From contig CAWZYM010000045.1 in assembly GCA_963966185.1 (NCBI GenBank), forward strand, positions 716,001 to 780,000: a DNA stretch of 64,000 nucleotides. The letters are read 5' to 3'. Under the pieces are notes generated by a model. The model searched no databases and was not told the origin of the DNA. It saw only the letters and a list, made by a program, of their open reading frames with translations. Numbering within the stretch: position 1 is the first letter of the stretch; every line of letters begins with the position of its first letter. Shown here in pieces: positions 1 to 13,771 of this stretch. This stretch comes from Rhabditoides inermis (Eukaryota; Nematoda; Chromadorea; Rhabditida; Rhabditidae). The position numbers and the translations under genes are program-made.

Positions 1-3000
1 GATTGAGGAGAATAAAACTATATCCACTTTAGAACAGTTCACTTCAGGATGTTTCACTAATCTTCAGAGAAACAAAGTATGTGTGAGTGTTTGTGTGTGA
101 GAAGGGATGCACGATAAAAAATGAATTATAGATCAGTTGTCTGTTTATGAATGTACTTGATTCTAATTAAGTTTCAAAGAGCTGATTGAGGAGAATAAAA
201 CTAAATCCACTTTACAGCAGTTCACTTCAGGAATTTTCACTAATCTTCAGAGAAACAGAGTGTGTGTGAGTGTTTGTGTGTGACTAGGGACGTACGATAT
301 AAAATGAATTATAGATCAGTTGTCTGTGTATGAATGTACTTGATTCTGATTTAGATTTATAGAGCTGAATGATGAGAATAAAACTATATCCACTTTACAA
401 CAGTTCACTTCAGGATGTTTCACTAATCTTCAGAGAAACAAAGTATGTGTGAGTGTTTGTGTGTGAGAAGGGATGCACGATAGAAAATGAATTATAGATC
501 AGTTGTCTGTGTATGAATGTAGTTGATTCTGATTTAGTTTCATAGAGCTGATTGAGAAGAATAAAACTATATCTACTTTACAACTGTTTACTTCAGGATG
601 TTTCACTAATCTTCAGAGAAACAAAGTATGTGTGAGTGTTTGTGTGTGAGTAGGGACGCACGATATCGAATGAATTATAGATCATTTGTCTGTGTATGAA
701 TGTATTTTATTCTGATTTAGTTTCAAAGAACAGAATGAGGAGCATAAAACTGTATCCACTTTACAACAGTTCACTTCAGGATGTTTCACGAATCTTCAGA
801 GAAACAAAGTATGTGTGAGTGTTTGTGTGTGAGAAGGGATGCACGATAGAAAATGAATTATAGATCAGTTGTCTGTGTATGAAAGTATTTGAGTCTGATT
901 CAGTTTTCTAGAGCTGATTAAGGAGAATAAAACTATATCCACTTTACAACAGTTCACTTCAGGATGTTTCACTAATCTTCAGAGAAACAGAGTATGTGTG
1001 AGTGTTTGTGTGTGACTAGGGACGCACGATATAAAATGAATTATAGATCAGTTGTCTGTGTATGAATAAACTTGATTCTGATTCAGTTTTCTAGAACTGA
1101 ATGAGGAGAATAAAACTATATCCACTTTACAACAGTTCACTTCAGGATGTTTCACTAATTTTCAGAGAAACAAAGTATGTGTGAGTGTTTGTGTGTGAGA
1201 AGGGATGCACGATAGAAAATGAATTATAGATCAGTTGTCTGTGTATGAGTGTAGTTGATTCTGATTTAGTTTTCTAGAGCTGAATGATGAGAATAAAACT
1301 ATATCCACTTTACAACAGTTCACTTCAGGATGTTTCACTAATCTTCAGAGAAACAAAGTATGTGTGAGTGTTTGTGTGTGACTAGGGACGCACGATATAA
1401 AATGAATTATAGATCAGTTTTCTGTGAATGAATGTAGTTGATTCTGACTCAGTTTCATAAAGCTCAATGAGGAGAATAAAACTATATCCACTTTAGAACA
1501 GTTCACTTCAGGATGTTTCACTAATCTTCAAAGAAACAAAGTATGTGTGAGTGTTTGTGTGTGAGAAGGGATGCACGATAGAAAATGAATTATAGATCAG
1601 TTGTCTGTGTCTGAATGTACTTGATTCTGATTTAGTTTTATAGAGCTGAATGAGGAGAATAAAACTATATCCACTTTAGAACAGTTCACTTCAGGATGTT
1701 TCACTAATCTTCAGAGAAACAAAGTATGTGTGAGTGTTTGTGTGTGACTAGGGACGCACGATATAAAATGAATTATAGATCAGTTGTCTGTGTATGAATA
1801 AACTTGATTCTGATTCAGTTTTCTAGAACTGAATGAGGAGAATAAAACTATATCCACTTTACAACAGTTCACTTCAGGATGTTTCACTAATTTTCAGAGA
1901 AACAAAGTATGTGTGAGTGTTTGTGTGTGAGAAGGGATGCACGATAGAAAATGAATTATAGATCAGTTGTCTGTGTATGAGTGTAGTTGATTCTGATTTA
2001 GTTTTCTAGAGCTGAATGATGAGAATAAAACTATATCCACTTTACAACAGTTCACTTCAGGATGTTTCACTAATCTTCAGAGAAACAAAGTATGTGTGAG
2101 TGTTTGTGTGTGAGAAGGGATGCACGATAGAAAATGAATTATAGATCAGTTGTCTGTGTATGAATGTACTTGATTCTGATTTAGTTTTAGAGAGCTGATT
2201 GAGGAGAATAAAACTATATCCACTTTAGAACAGTTCACTTCAGGATGTTTCACTAATCTTCAAAGAAACAAAGTATGTGTGAGTGTTTGTGTGTGAGAAG
2301 GGATGCACGATAGAAAATGAATTATAGATCAGTTGTCTGTGTCTGAATGTACTTGATTCTGATTTAGTTTTATAGAGCTGAATGAGGAGAATAAAACTAT
2401 ATCCACTTTAGAACAGTTCACTTCAGGATGTTTCACTAATCTTCAGAGAAACAAAGTATGTGTGAGTGTTTGTGTGTGACTAGGGACGCACGATATAAAA
2501 TGAATTATAGATCAGTTGTCTGTGTATGAATAAACTTGATTCTGATTCAGTTTTCTAGAACTGAATGAGGAGAATAAAACTATATCCACTTTACAACAGT
2601 TCACTTCAGGATGTTTCACTAATTTTCAGAGAAACAAAGTATGTGTGAGTGTTTGTGTGTGAGAAGGGATGCACGATAGAAAATGAATTATAGATCAGTT
2701 GTCTGTGTATGAATGTACTTGATTCTGATTTAGTTTTAGAGAGCTGATTGAGGAGAATAAAACTATATCCACTTTAGAACAGTTCACTTCAGGATGTTTC
2801 ACTAATCTTCAAAGAAACAAAGTATGTGTGAGTGTTTGTGTGTGAGAAGGGATGCACGATAGAAAATGAATTATAGATCAGTTGTCTGTGTCTGAATGTA
2901 CTTGATTCTGATTTAGTTTTATAGAGCTGAATGAGGAGAATAAAACTATATCCACTTTAGAACAGTTCACTTCAGGATGTTCACTAATCTTCAGAGAAAC

Positions 3001-6000
3001 AAAGTATGTGTGAGTGTTTGTGTGTGAGAAGGGATGCACGATAGAAAATGAATTATAGATCAGTTGTCTGTGTCTGAATGTACTTGATTCTGATTTAGTT
3101 TTATAGAGCTGAATGAGGAGAATAAAACTATATCTACTTTACAACTGTTTACTTCAGGATGTTTCACTAATCTTCAGAGAAACAAAGTATGTGTGAGTGT
3201 TTGTGTGTGAGTAGGGATGCACGATAGAAAATGAATTATAGATCAGTTGTCTGTGTATGAATGTAGTTGATTCTGATTTAGTTTCATAGAGCTGATTGAG
3301 AAGAATAAAACTATATCTACTTTACAACTGTTTACTTCAGGATGTTTCACTAATCTTCAGAGAAACAAAGTATGTGTGAGTGTTTGTGTGTGAGTAGGGA
3401 CGCACGATATCGAATGAATTATAGATCATTTGTCTGTGTATGAATGTATTTTATTCTGATTTAGTTTCAAAGAACAGAATGAGGAGCATAAAACTGTATC
3501 CACTTTACAACAGTTCACTTCAGGATGTTTCACTAATTTTCAGAGAAACAAAGTATGTGTGAGTGTTTGTGTGTGAGAAGGGATGCACGATAGAAAATGA
3601 ATTATAGATCAGTTGTCTGTGTATGAGTGTAGTTGATTCTGATTTAGTTTTCTAGAGCTGAATGATGAGAATAAAACTATATCCACTTTACAACAGTTCA
3701 CTTCAGGATGTTTCACTAATCTTCAGAGAAACAAAGTATGTGTGAGTGTTTGTGTGTGACTAGGGACGCACGATATAAAATGAATTATAGATCAGTTTTC
3801 TGTGAATGAATGTAGTTGATTCTGACTCAGTTTCATAAAGCTCAATGAGGAGAATAAAACTATATCCACTTTAGAACAGTTCACTTCAGGATGTTTCACT
3901 AATCTTCAGAGAAACAAAGTATGTGTGAGTGTTTGTGTGTGAGAAGGGATGCACGATAGAAAATGAATTATAGATCAGTTGTCTGTGTCTGAATGTACTT
4001 GATTCTGATTTAGTTTTATAGAGCTGAATGAGGAGAATAAAACTATATCCACTTTAGAACAGTTCACTTCAGGATGTTTCACTAATCTTCAGAGAAACAG
4101 AGTATGTGTGAGTGTTTGTGTGTGACTAGGGACGCACGATATAAAATGAATTATAGATCAGTTGTCTGTGTATGAATAAACTTGATTCTGATTCAGTTTT
4201 CTAGAACTGAATGAGGAGAATAAAACTATATCCACTTTACAACAGTTCACTTCAGGATGTTTCACTAATTTTCAGAGAAACAAAGTATGTGTGAGTGTTT
4301 GTGTGTGAGAAGGGATGCACGATAGAAAATGAATTATAGATCAGTTGTCTGTGTATGAGTGTAGTTGATTCTGATTTAGTTTTCTAGAGCTGAATGATGA
4401 GAATAAAACTATATCCACTTTACAACAGTTCACTTCAGGATGTTTCACTAATCTTCAGAGAAACAAAGTATGTGTGAGTGTTTGTGTGTGACTAGGGACG
4501 CACGATATAAAATGAATTATAGATCAGTTTTCTGTGAATGAATGTAGTTGATTCTGACTCAGTTTCATAAAGCTCAATGAGGAGAATAAAACTATATCCA
4601 CTTTACAACAGTTCACTTCAGGATGTTTCACTAATCTTCAGAGAAACAAAGTATGTGTGAGTGTTTGTGTGTGAGAAGGGATGCACGATAGAAAATGAAT
4701 TATAGATCAGTTGTCTGTGTATGAATGTACTTGATTCTGATTTAGTTTTAGAGAGCTGATTGAGGAGAATAAAACTATATCCACTTTAGAACAGTTCACT
4801 TCAGGATGTTTCACTAATCTTCAAAGAAACAAAGTATGTGTGAGTGTTTGTGTGTGAGAAGGGATGCACGATAGAAAATGAATTATAGATCAGTTGTCTG
4901 TGTCTGAATGTACTTGATTCTGATTTAGTTTTATAGAGCTGAATGAGGAGAATAAAACTATATCCACTTTAGAACAGTTCACTTCAGGATGTTTCACTAA
5001 TCTTCAGAGAAACAAAGTATGTGTGAGTGTTTGTGTGTGACTAGGGACGCACGATATAAAATGAATTATAGATCAGTTGTCTGTGTATGAATAAACTTGA
5101 TTCTGATTCAGTTTTCTAGAACTGAATGAGGAGAATAAAACTATATCCACTTTACAACAGTTCACTTCAGGATGTTTCACTAATTTTCAGAGAAACAAAG
5201 TATGTGTGAGTGTTTGTGTGTGAGAAGGGATGCACGATAGAAAATGAATTATAGATCAGTTGTCTGTGTATGAATGTACTTGATTCTGATTTAGTTTTAG
5301 AGAGCTGATTGAGGAGAATAAAACTATATCCACTTTAGAACAGTTCACTTCAGGATGTTTCACTAATCTTCAAAGAAACAAAGTATGTGTGAGTGTTTGT
5401 GTGTGAGAAGGGATGCACGATAGAAAATGAATTATAGATCAGTTGTCTGTGTCTGAATGTACTTGATTCTGATTTAGTTTTATAGAGCTGAATGAGGAGA
5501 ATAAAACTATATCCACTTTAGAACAGTTCACTTCAGGATGTTCACTAATCTTCAGAGAAACAAAGTATGTGTGAGTGTTTGTGTGTGAGAAGGGATGCAC
5601 GATAGAAAATGAATTATAGATCAGTTGTCTGTGTCTGAATGTACTTGATTCTGATTTAGTTTTATAGAGCTGAATGAGGAGAATAAAACTATATCCACTT
5701 TAGAACAGTTCACTTCAGGATGTTCACTAATCTTCAGAGAAACAAAGTATGTGTGAGTGTTTGTGTGTGAGAAGGGATGCACGATAGAAAATGAATTATA
5801 GATCAGTTGTCTGTGTCTGAATGTACTTGATTCTGATTTAGTTTTATAGAGCTGAATGAGGAGAATAAAACTATATCCACTTTAGAACAGTTCACTTCAG
5901 GATGTTCACTAATCTTCAAAGAAACAAAGTATGTGTGAGTGTTTGTGTGTGAGAAGGGATGCACGATAGAAAATGAATTATAGATCAGTTGTCTGTGTCT

Positions 6001-9000
6001 GAATGTACTTGATTCTGATTTAGTTTTATAGAGCTGAATGAGGAGAATAAAACTATATCCACTTTAGAACAGTTCACTTCAGGATGTTCACTAATCTTCA
6101 GAGAAACAAAGTATGTGTGAGTGTTTGTGTGTGAGAAGGGATGCACGATAGAAAATGAATTATAGATCAGTTGTCTGTGTCTGAATGTACTTGATTCTGA
6201 TTTAGTTTTATAGAGCTGAATGAGGAGAATAAAACTATATCTACTTTACAACTGTTTACTTCAGGATGTTTCACTAATCTTCAGAGAAACAAAGTATGTG
6301 TGAGTGTTTGTGTGTGAGTAGGGATGCACGATAGAAAATGAATTATAGATCAGTTGTCTGTGTATGAATGTAGTTGATTCTGATTTAGTTTCATAGAGCT
6401 GATTGAGAAGAATAAAACTATATCTACTTTACAACTGTTTACTTCAGGATGTTTCACTAATCTTCAGAGAAACAAAGTATGTGTGAGTGTTTGTGTGTGA
6501 GTAGGGACGCACGATATCGAATGAATTATAGATCATTTGTCTGTGTATGAATGTATTTTATTCTGATTTAGTTTCAAAGAACAGAATGAGGAGCATAAAA
6601 CTGTATCCACTTTACAACAGTTCACTTCAGGATGTTTCACGAATCTTCAGAGAAACAAAGTATGTGTGAGTGTTTGTGTGTGAGAAGGGATGCACGATAG
6701 AAAATGAATTATAGATCAGTTGTCTGTGTATGAAATTATTTGAGTCTGATTCAGTTTTCTAGAGCTGATTAAGGAGAATAAAACTATATCCACTTTACAA
6801 CAGTTCACTTCAGGATGTTTCACTAATCTTCAGAGAAACAGAGTATGTGTGAGTGTTTGTGTGTGACTAGGGACGCACGATATAAAATGAATTATAGATC
6901 AGTTGTCTGTGTATGAATAAACTTGATTCTGATTCAGTTTTCTAGAACTGAATGAGGAGAATAAAACTATATCCACTTTACAACAGTTCACTTCAGGCAG
7001 GATGTTTCACTAATTTTCAGAGAAACAAAGTATGTGTGAGTGTTTGTGTGTGAGAAGGGATGCACGATAGAAAATGAATTATAGATCAGTTGTCTGTGTA
7101 TGAGTGTAGTTGATTCTGATTTAGTTTTCTAGAGCTGAATGATGAGAATAAAACTATATCCACTTTACAACAGTTCACTTCAGGATGTTTCACTAATCTT
7201 CAGAGAAACAAAGTATGTGTGAGTGTTTGTGTGTGACTAGGAACGCACGATATAAAATGAATTATAGATCAGTTTTCTGTGAATGAATGTAGTTGATTCT
7301 GACTCAGTTTCATAAAGCTCAATGAGGAGAATAAAACTATATCCACTTTACAACAGTTCACTTCAGGATGTTTCACTAATCTTCAGAGAAACAAAGTATG
7401 TGTGAGTGTTTGTGTGTGAGAAGGGATGCACGATAGAAAATGAATTATAGATCAGTTGTCTGTGTATGAATGTACTTGATTCTGATTTAGTTTCAAAGAG
7501 CAGAATGAGGAGCATAAAACTGTATCCACTTTACAACAGTTCACTTCAGGATGTTTCACGAATCTTCAGAGAAACAAAGTATGTGTGAGTGTTTGTGTGT
7601 GAGAAGGGATGCACGATAGAAAATGAATTATAGATCAGTTGTCTGTGTATGAAAGTATTTGAGTCTGATTCAGTTTTCTAGAGCTGATTAAGGAGAATAA
7701 AACTATATCCACTTTACAACAGTTCACTTCAGGATGTTTCACTAATCTTCAGAGAAACAGAGTATGTGTGAGTGTTTGTGTGTGACTAGGGACGCACGAT
7801 ATAAAATGAATTATAGATCAGTTGTCTGTGTATGAATAAACTTGATTCTGATTCAGTTTTCTAGAACTGAATGAGGAGAATAAAACTATATCCACTTTAC
7901 AACAGTTCACTTCAGGATGTTTCACTAATTTTCAGAGAAACAAAGTATGTGTGAGTGTTTGTGTGTGAGAAGGGATGTACGATAGAAAATGAATTATAGA
8001 TCAGTTGTCTGTGTATGAGTGTAGTTGATTCTGATTTAGTTTTCTAGAGCTGAATGATGAGAATAAAACTATATCCACTTTAGAACAGTTCACTTCAGGA
8101 TGTTTCACTAATCTTCAGAGAAACAAAGTATGTGTGAGTGTTTGTGTGTGAGAAGGGATGCACGATAGAAAATGAATTATAGATCAGTTGTCTGTGTATG
8201 AATGTACTTGATTCTGATTTAGTTTTAGAGAGCTGATTGAGGAGAATAAAACTATATCCACTTTAGGACAGTTCACATCAGGATGTTTCACTAATCTTCA
8301 AAGAAACAAAGTATGTGTGAGTGTTTGTGTGTGAGAAGGGATGCACGATAGAAAATGAATTATAGATCAGTTGTCTGTGTCTGAATGTACTTGATTCTGA
8401 TTTAGTTTTATAGAGCTGAATGAGGAGAATAAAACTATATCCACTTTAGAACAGTTCACTTCAGGATGTTTCACTAATCTTCAGAGAAACAAAGTATGTG
8501 TGAGTGTTTGTGTGTGAGAAGGGATGCACGATATAAAATGAATTATAGATCAGTTGTCTGTGTATGAATAAACTTGATTCTGATTCAGTTTTCTAGAACT
8601 GAATGAGGAGAATAAAACTATATCCACTTTACAACAGTTCACTTCAGGATGTTTCACTAATTTTCAGAGAAACAAAGTATGTGTGAGTGTTTGTGTGTGA
8701 GAAGGGATGCACGATAGAAAATGAATTATAGATCAGTTGTCTGTGTATGAGTGTAGTTGATTCTGATTTAGTTTTCTAGAGCTGAATGATGAGAATAAAA
8801 CTATATCCACTTTACAACAGTTCACTTCAGGATGTTCACTAATCTTCAGAGAAACAAAGTATGTGTGAGTGTTTGTGTGTGACTAGGGACGCACGATATA
8901 AAATGAATTATAGATCAGTTTTCTGTGAATGAATGTAGTTGATTCTGACTCAGTTTCATAAAGCTCAATGAGGAGAATAAAACTATATCCACTTTACAAC

Positions 9001-11664
9001 AGTTCACTTCAGGATGTTTCACTAATCTTCAGAGAAACAAAGTATGTGTGAGTGTTTGTGTGTGAGAAGGGATGCACGATAGAAAATGAATTATAGATCA
9101 GTTGTCTGTGTATGAATGTACTTGATTCTGATTTAGTTTTAGAGAGCTGATTGAGGAGAATAAAACTATATCCACTTTAGAACAGTTCACTTCAGGATGT
9201 TTCACTAATCTTCAAAGAAACAAAGTATGTGTGAGTGTTTGTGTGTGAGAAGGGATGCACGATAGAAAATGAATTATAGATCAGTTGTCTGTGTCTGAAT
9301 GTACTTGATTCTGATTTAGTTTTATAGAGCTGAATGAGGAGAATAAAACTATATCCACTTTAGAACAGTTCACTTCAGGATGTTTCACTAATCTTCAGAG
9401 AAACAAAGTATGTGTGAGTGTTTGTGTGTGACTAGGGACGCACGATATAAAATGAATTATAGATCAGTTGTCTGTGTATGAATAAACTTGATTCTGATTC
9501 AGTTTTCTAGAACTGAATGAGGAGAATAAAACTATATCCACTTTACAACAGTTCACTTCAGGATGTTTCACTAATCTTCAGAGAAACAAAGTATGTGTGA
9601 GTGTTTGTGTGTGAGAAGGGATGCACGATAAAAAATGAATTATAGATCAGTTGTCTGTTTATGAATGTACTTGATTCTAATTAAGTTTCAAAGAGCTGAT
9701 TGAGGAGAATAAAACTAAATCCACTTTACAGCAGTTCACTTCAGGAATTTTCACTAATCTTCAGAGAAACAGAGTATGTGTGAGTGTTTGTGTGTGATAA
9801 GGGATGCACGATAGAAAATGAATTATAGATCAGTTGTGTGTGTATGAATGTACTTGATTCTGATTTAGATTTATAGAGCTGAATGAGGAGAATAAAACTA
9901 TATCCACTTTAGAACAGTTCACTTCAGGATGTTCACTAATCTTCAGAGAAACAAAGTATGTGTGAGTGTTTGTGTGTGAGAAGGGATGCACGATAGAAAA
10001 TGAATTATAGATCAGTTGTCTGTGTATGAATGTAGTTGATTCTGATTTAGTTTCATAGAGCTGAATGAGAAGAATAAAACTATATCTACTTTACAACTGT
10101 TTACTTCAGGATGTATCACTAATCTTCAGAGAAACAAAGTATGTGTGAGTGTTTGTGTGTGAGTAGGGACGCACGATATCGAATGAATTATAGATCATTT
10201 GTCTGTGTATGAATGTATTTTATTCTGATTTAGTTTCAAAGAGCAGAATGAGGAGCATAAAACTGTATCCACTTTACAACAGTTCACTTCAGGATGTTTC
10301 ACGAATCTTCAGAGAAACAAAGTATGTGTGAGTGTTTGTGTGTGAGAAGGGATGCCGGATGCACGATAGAAAATGAATTATAGATCAGTTGTCTGTGTAT
10401 GAAAGTATTTGAGTCTGATTCAGTTTTCTAGAGCTGATTAAGGAGAATAAAACTATATCCACTTTACAACAGTTCACTTCAGGATGTTTCACTAATCTTC
10501 AGAGAAACAGAGTATGTGTGAGTGTTTGTGTGTGACTAGGGACGCACGATATAAAATGAATTATAGATCAGTTGTCTGTGTATGAATAAACTTGATTCTG
10601 ATTCAGTTTTCTAGAACTGAATGAGGAGAATAAAACTATATCCACTTTACAACAGTTCACTTCAGGATGTTTCACTAATTTTCAGAGAAACAAAGTATGT
10701 GTGAGTGTTTGTGTGTGACTAGGGACGCACGATATAAAATGAATTATAGATCAGTTGTCTGTGTATGAATAAACTTGATTCTGATTCAGTTTTAGAGAGC
10801 TGATTGAGGAGAATAAAACTATATCCACTTTACAACAGTTAACTTCAGGATGTTTCACTAATCTTCAGAGAAACAAAGTATGTGTGAGTGATTGTGTGTG
10901 AGAAGAGATGCACGATAGAAAATGAATTATAGATCAGTTGGGTGTGTATGAATGTACTTGATTCTGATTTAGTTTTAGAGAGCTGATTGAGGAGAATAAA
11001 ACTATATCCACTTTAGAACAGTTCACTTCAGGATGTTTCACTAATCTTCAGAGAAACAAAGTATGTGTGAGTGTTTGTGTGTGAGAAGGGATGCACGATA
11101 AAAAATGAATTATAGATCAGTTGTCTGTTTATGAATGTACTTGATTCTAATTAAGTTTCAAAGAGCTGATTGAGGAGAATAAAACTAAATCCACTTTACA
11201 GCAGTTCACTTCAGGAATTTTCACTAATCTTCAGAGAAACAGAGTATGTGTGAGTGTTTGTGTGTGACTAAGGACGCACGATATAAAATGAATTATAGAT
11301 CAGTTGTCTGTGTATGAATAAACTTGATTCTGATTCAGTTTTCTAGAACTGAATGAGGAGAATAAAACTATATCCACTTTACAACAGTTCACTTCAGGAT
11401 GTTTCACTAATCTTCAGAGAAACAAAGTATGTGTGAGTGTTTGTGTGTGAGAAGGGATGCACGATAGAAAATGAATTATAGATCAGTTGTCTGTGTATGA
11501 GTGTAGTTGATTCTGATTTAGTTTTTTAGAACTGAATGATGAGAATAAAACTATATCCACTTTACAACAGTTCACTTCAGGATGTTTCACTAATCTTCAG
11601 AGAAACAAAGTATGTGTGAGTGTTTGTGTGTGACTAGGGACGCACGATATAAAATGAATTATAG
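1..11664. repeat. Tandem satellite array, ~183-bp monomer, about 64 units
   Basis: The whole stretch is head-to-tail copies of one AT-rich unit of about 183 bp. Landmarks in every unit are TCCACTTTA, CAGTTCACTTCAGGATGTTT, GTGTGTGAGTGTTTGTGTGTGA-like GT-rich sequence (with small variants) and ATGAATTATAGATCA. Several monomer types are recognisable from the bases after the GT-rich run: GAAGGGATGCACGATAGAAA, CTAGGGACGCACGATATAAA and GTAGGGACGCACGATATCGA. Groups of monomers recur together, so blocks as well as single units have been duplicated. There are no long open reading frames. A centromeric, heterochromatic or subtelomeric role is possible but is not shown by the sequence. Confidence 0.97.
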
Positions 11665-11822
11665 ATTCGCGTTCTCTGTATCATTCGCGTTCTCTGTATT
11701 ACGCGTGCGGGTGTTTTTTCCGCTATTTTTGCTGCCCGGATCGATCGCCTCTATCATCCGCCGCAGCTCACACTCCTAGTTTTGGTGGTTTTGTTTGTAA
11801 AAACCACTGTAAGGTGAACGAT

Positions 11823-12876
11823 ATGTCGCACGATGATGTCCTTTCTATCCTCCGTTCGCATGACGCTGTTCTCAAGTCGCTAGCCTCTACCTGCCAGCAG
11901 AACTCGGCCACCCTGGTCATGTTGATGAAGCTGCTTGAGACCAGGCTCCCCCCCATCGACCAGCCTCCTCCCCCTCGCCCGCTGTCGTTTGCTGACATGG
12001 TGCGCGTCGTGCACAGCGACACCGACGTCATAAACGACAAGGCCACCCGCCTCGTGATCGTGGGGCGGACGGAGGAGACCACCGACGAGGAGACTGCTCG
12101 CGCCGACTACGATTTCCTCAAGGAGCTGGTTTCCAAGTGCGGCAACAAGGACATTCTGGACGAGTGGAATGCCGGGCGGATCACCTCCCATCGCCATGGA
12201 ATAAGAAACACTCCCCCAGGAGGATTCTCAAGATCCAGGTCGCTTCTCGCCTGCTGCGAGATGCTTTCCTCTCTGGCATCTGGTCGAACCGCCGAGGCCC
12301 TCTGTCCGGCTGTCAGTTCGCGTACGCTCGCCGTGATCTGACTATGGACGAGTTGCAGACGGAAAGGGAGCTGAAAGCCGAGTGCCGCCGTCGGAACGAG
12401 AAGGCCGGCCAGGTGGAGGTTGTGGTTCGCGATTGCCGCATCGTCACCCTTCGCTACCCCCGACCGTTCGACGCCCATCAGCATGCTGCGCCGCCGACTG
12501 TGGCCGACCATCTCCCCCCTTCCCTCGCTGCTGGGTCGCCTGTGGCCGCCTCGTCGTCTGAGCCCTCTCCTCCCGCGCACTCTCTCGCCGTGACCCCGCA
12601 GCCGCCCTCTCTCTCTCCTCCGTGCTAGCGGGCCGGGGTTGCTCTTCCCGCGGCCGCCCGGGTGGCAGGGGGCGCGGGAAGGGAAGGGGTGGTAGGAAGA
12701 CCGCTCCTCGCTCGTCCTCTAACCCTCTGTCTGTCCGCAAGTCCGCTGTGAAGCGCACCTTGTCCAAAGTACTGCTCTCGCCGATTGCAGAGGAGATCCC
12801 GAAGAAGGTGCGCGAGGGTGAATCGGGCGAGCCGTTTGAAGAGACCGCTGGAGATGCCGACGTTGCCATGGACTAG
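11823..12876 (+). pseudogene. Retrotransposon ORF1 (gag-like), frameshifted
   Basis: Three overlapping frames read as one decayed protein. The first frame begins at the ATG at 11,823 (MSHDDVLSILRSHDAVLKSL) and runs to about 12,190. The second carries a basic segment, KIQVASRLLRDAFL then ARRDLTMDELQTERELKAE, which resembles the C-terminal part of nematode non-LTR ORF1 proteins (single-strand nucleic-acid binding). The third is a Gly/Arg/Lys-rich tail ending with an acidic stretch at 12,874. At least two frameshifts are needed to join them. The assignment rests on position before ORF2 and on the general sequence style, not on a diagnostic zinc knuckle, which I do not see. Confidence 0.6.
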
Positions 12877-13443
12877 GACTTCTGTCCCCGGCCCGCTAGC
12901 ACTGTTGTTCAGGTCGGTTCTACTGTTTTTGATGTTTCGCAGTTTTCCCCTTCCCCAATCACTAGTGTTGTTCCATGTGCAAATTTTCTGCTGCTAAACG
13001 CGCGCTCACGCTCAGTTCGGAATTAGAGAGGGCGCGCAGCGCCCTCTCTTTTGGCTTAGGATAGGGCTCGCGCCAGATTTTTCAAGAAGCGATATCCAAA
13101 AATCATGTTAGCAGGAATGCGAACTCATCCAATTTATGTTAGTTAGATTCGCACGGTTCCGTAGGCCATGGTGGGTGGATGTCGTGTCCGGTAACGCTGA
13201 CTCTCTGCCGAAAGCGTACTCTCTCGCCGTTTTCTGCGCGTGTTCTCCAACTAGCACTTTGAGTGTAGTTCGCCTCGCCGCCGCCAGCGTCTAATTCGCG
13301 CCGGGTTTGCGTTGTTTTGGGTTTCCCGGCACTCTGGCTAGCTCTCTCCCGGCAGGCGGGCAGGGCGCGCAGAGAAATGAACGACAGAGCTTGGGAATCA
13401 GAAACAGAAGAAATTTCTATGAAATTCAACAAAAGCACATATA
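12877..13443. other. Inter-ORF sequence of the retrotransposon, no gene seen
   Basis: Short frames here have no recognisable domain. The end of the stretch (AAATTTCTATGAAATTCAACAAAAG at roughly 13,408-13,432) matches the sequence just left of the second hairpin at about 50,426-50,447, so the repeat family extends beyond the hairpin arm on this side. Confidence 0.5.
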
Positions 13444-13621
13444 TTATCTGTTAAAAAGTACTTGCGTAAAGATATTAAGTTTGTCTTGACCCAATTCAAC
13501 AAAAGCGCATGCATAAAACGTTTACAAATACTAACACAAACCTGCGCATAACGGACAGTGGACAGTGGACACTAACAGATGAAATATAACAATACAAATG
13601 AATAACGTCATACGTCCATAT

Positions 13622-13661
<40 letters not shown>

Positions 13662-13771
13662 GAGAGAGGCGCAGGTTTGTGTTAGTATTTGTAAACGTTT
13701 TATGCATGCGCTTTTGTTGAATTGGGTCAAGACAAACTTAATATCTTTACGCAAGTACTTTTTAACAGATA
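13444..13771. repeat. Long hairpin (inverted repeat), arms ~105 bp, GA-rich loop
   Basis: The left arm 13,444-13,548 (starts ATTATCTGTTAAAAAGTACT) is the essentially perfect reverse complement of the right arm 13,668-13,771. The loop contains a (GA)n run at 13,622-13,667. The right arm overlaps the start of the retrotransposon ORF2. A related but clearly diverged hairpin is at 50,457-50,985, so this is a repeat-family structure, not a chance palindrome. Confidence 0.92.

Noticed and set aside
1..11664. CRISPR-like array of regular repeats
   Set aside because: The repeats are contiguous 183-bp units with no unique spacers, in a eukaryotic genome.
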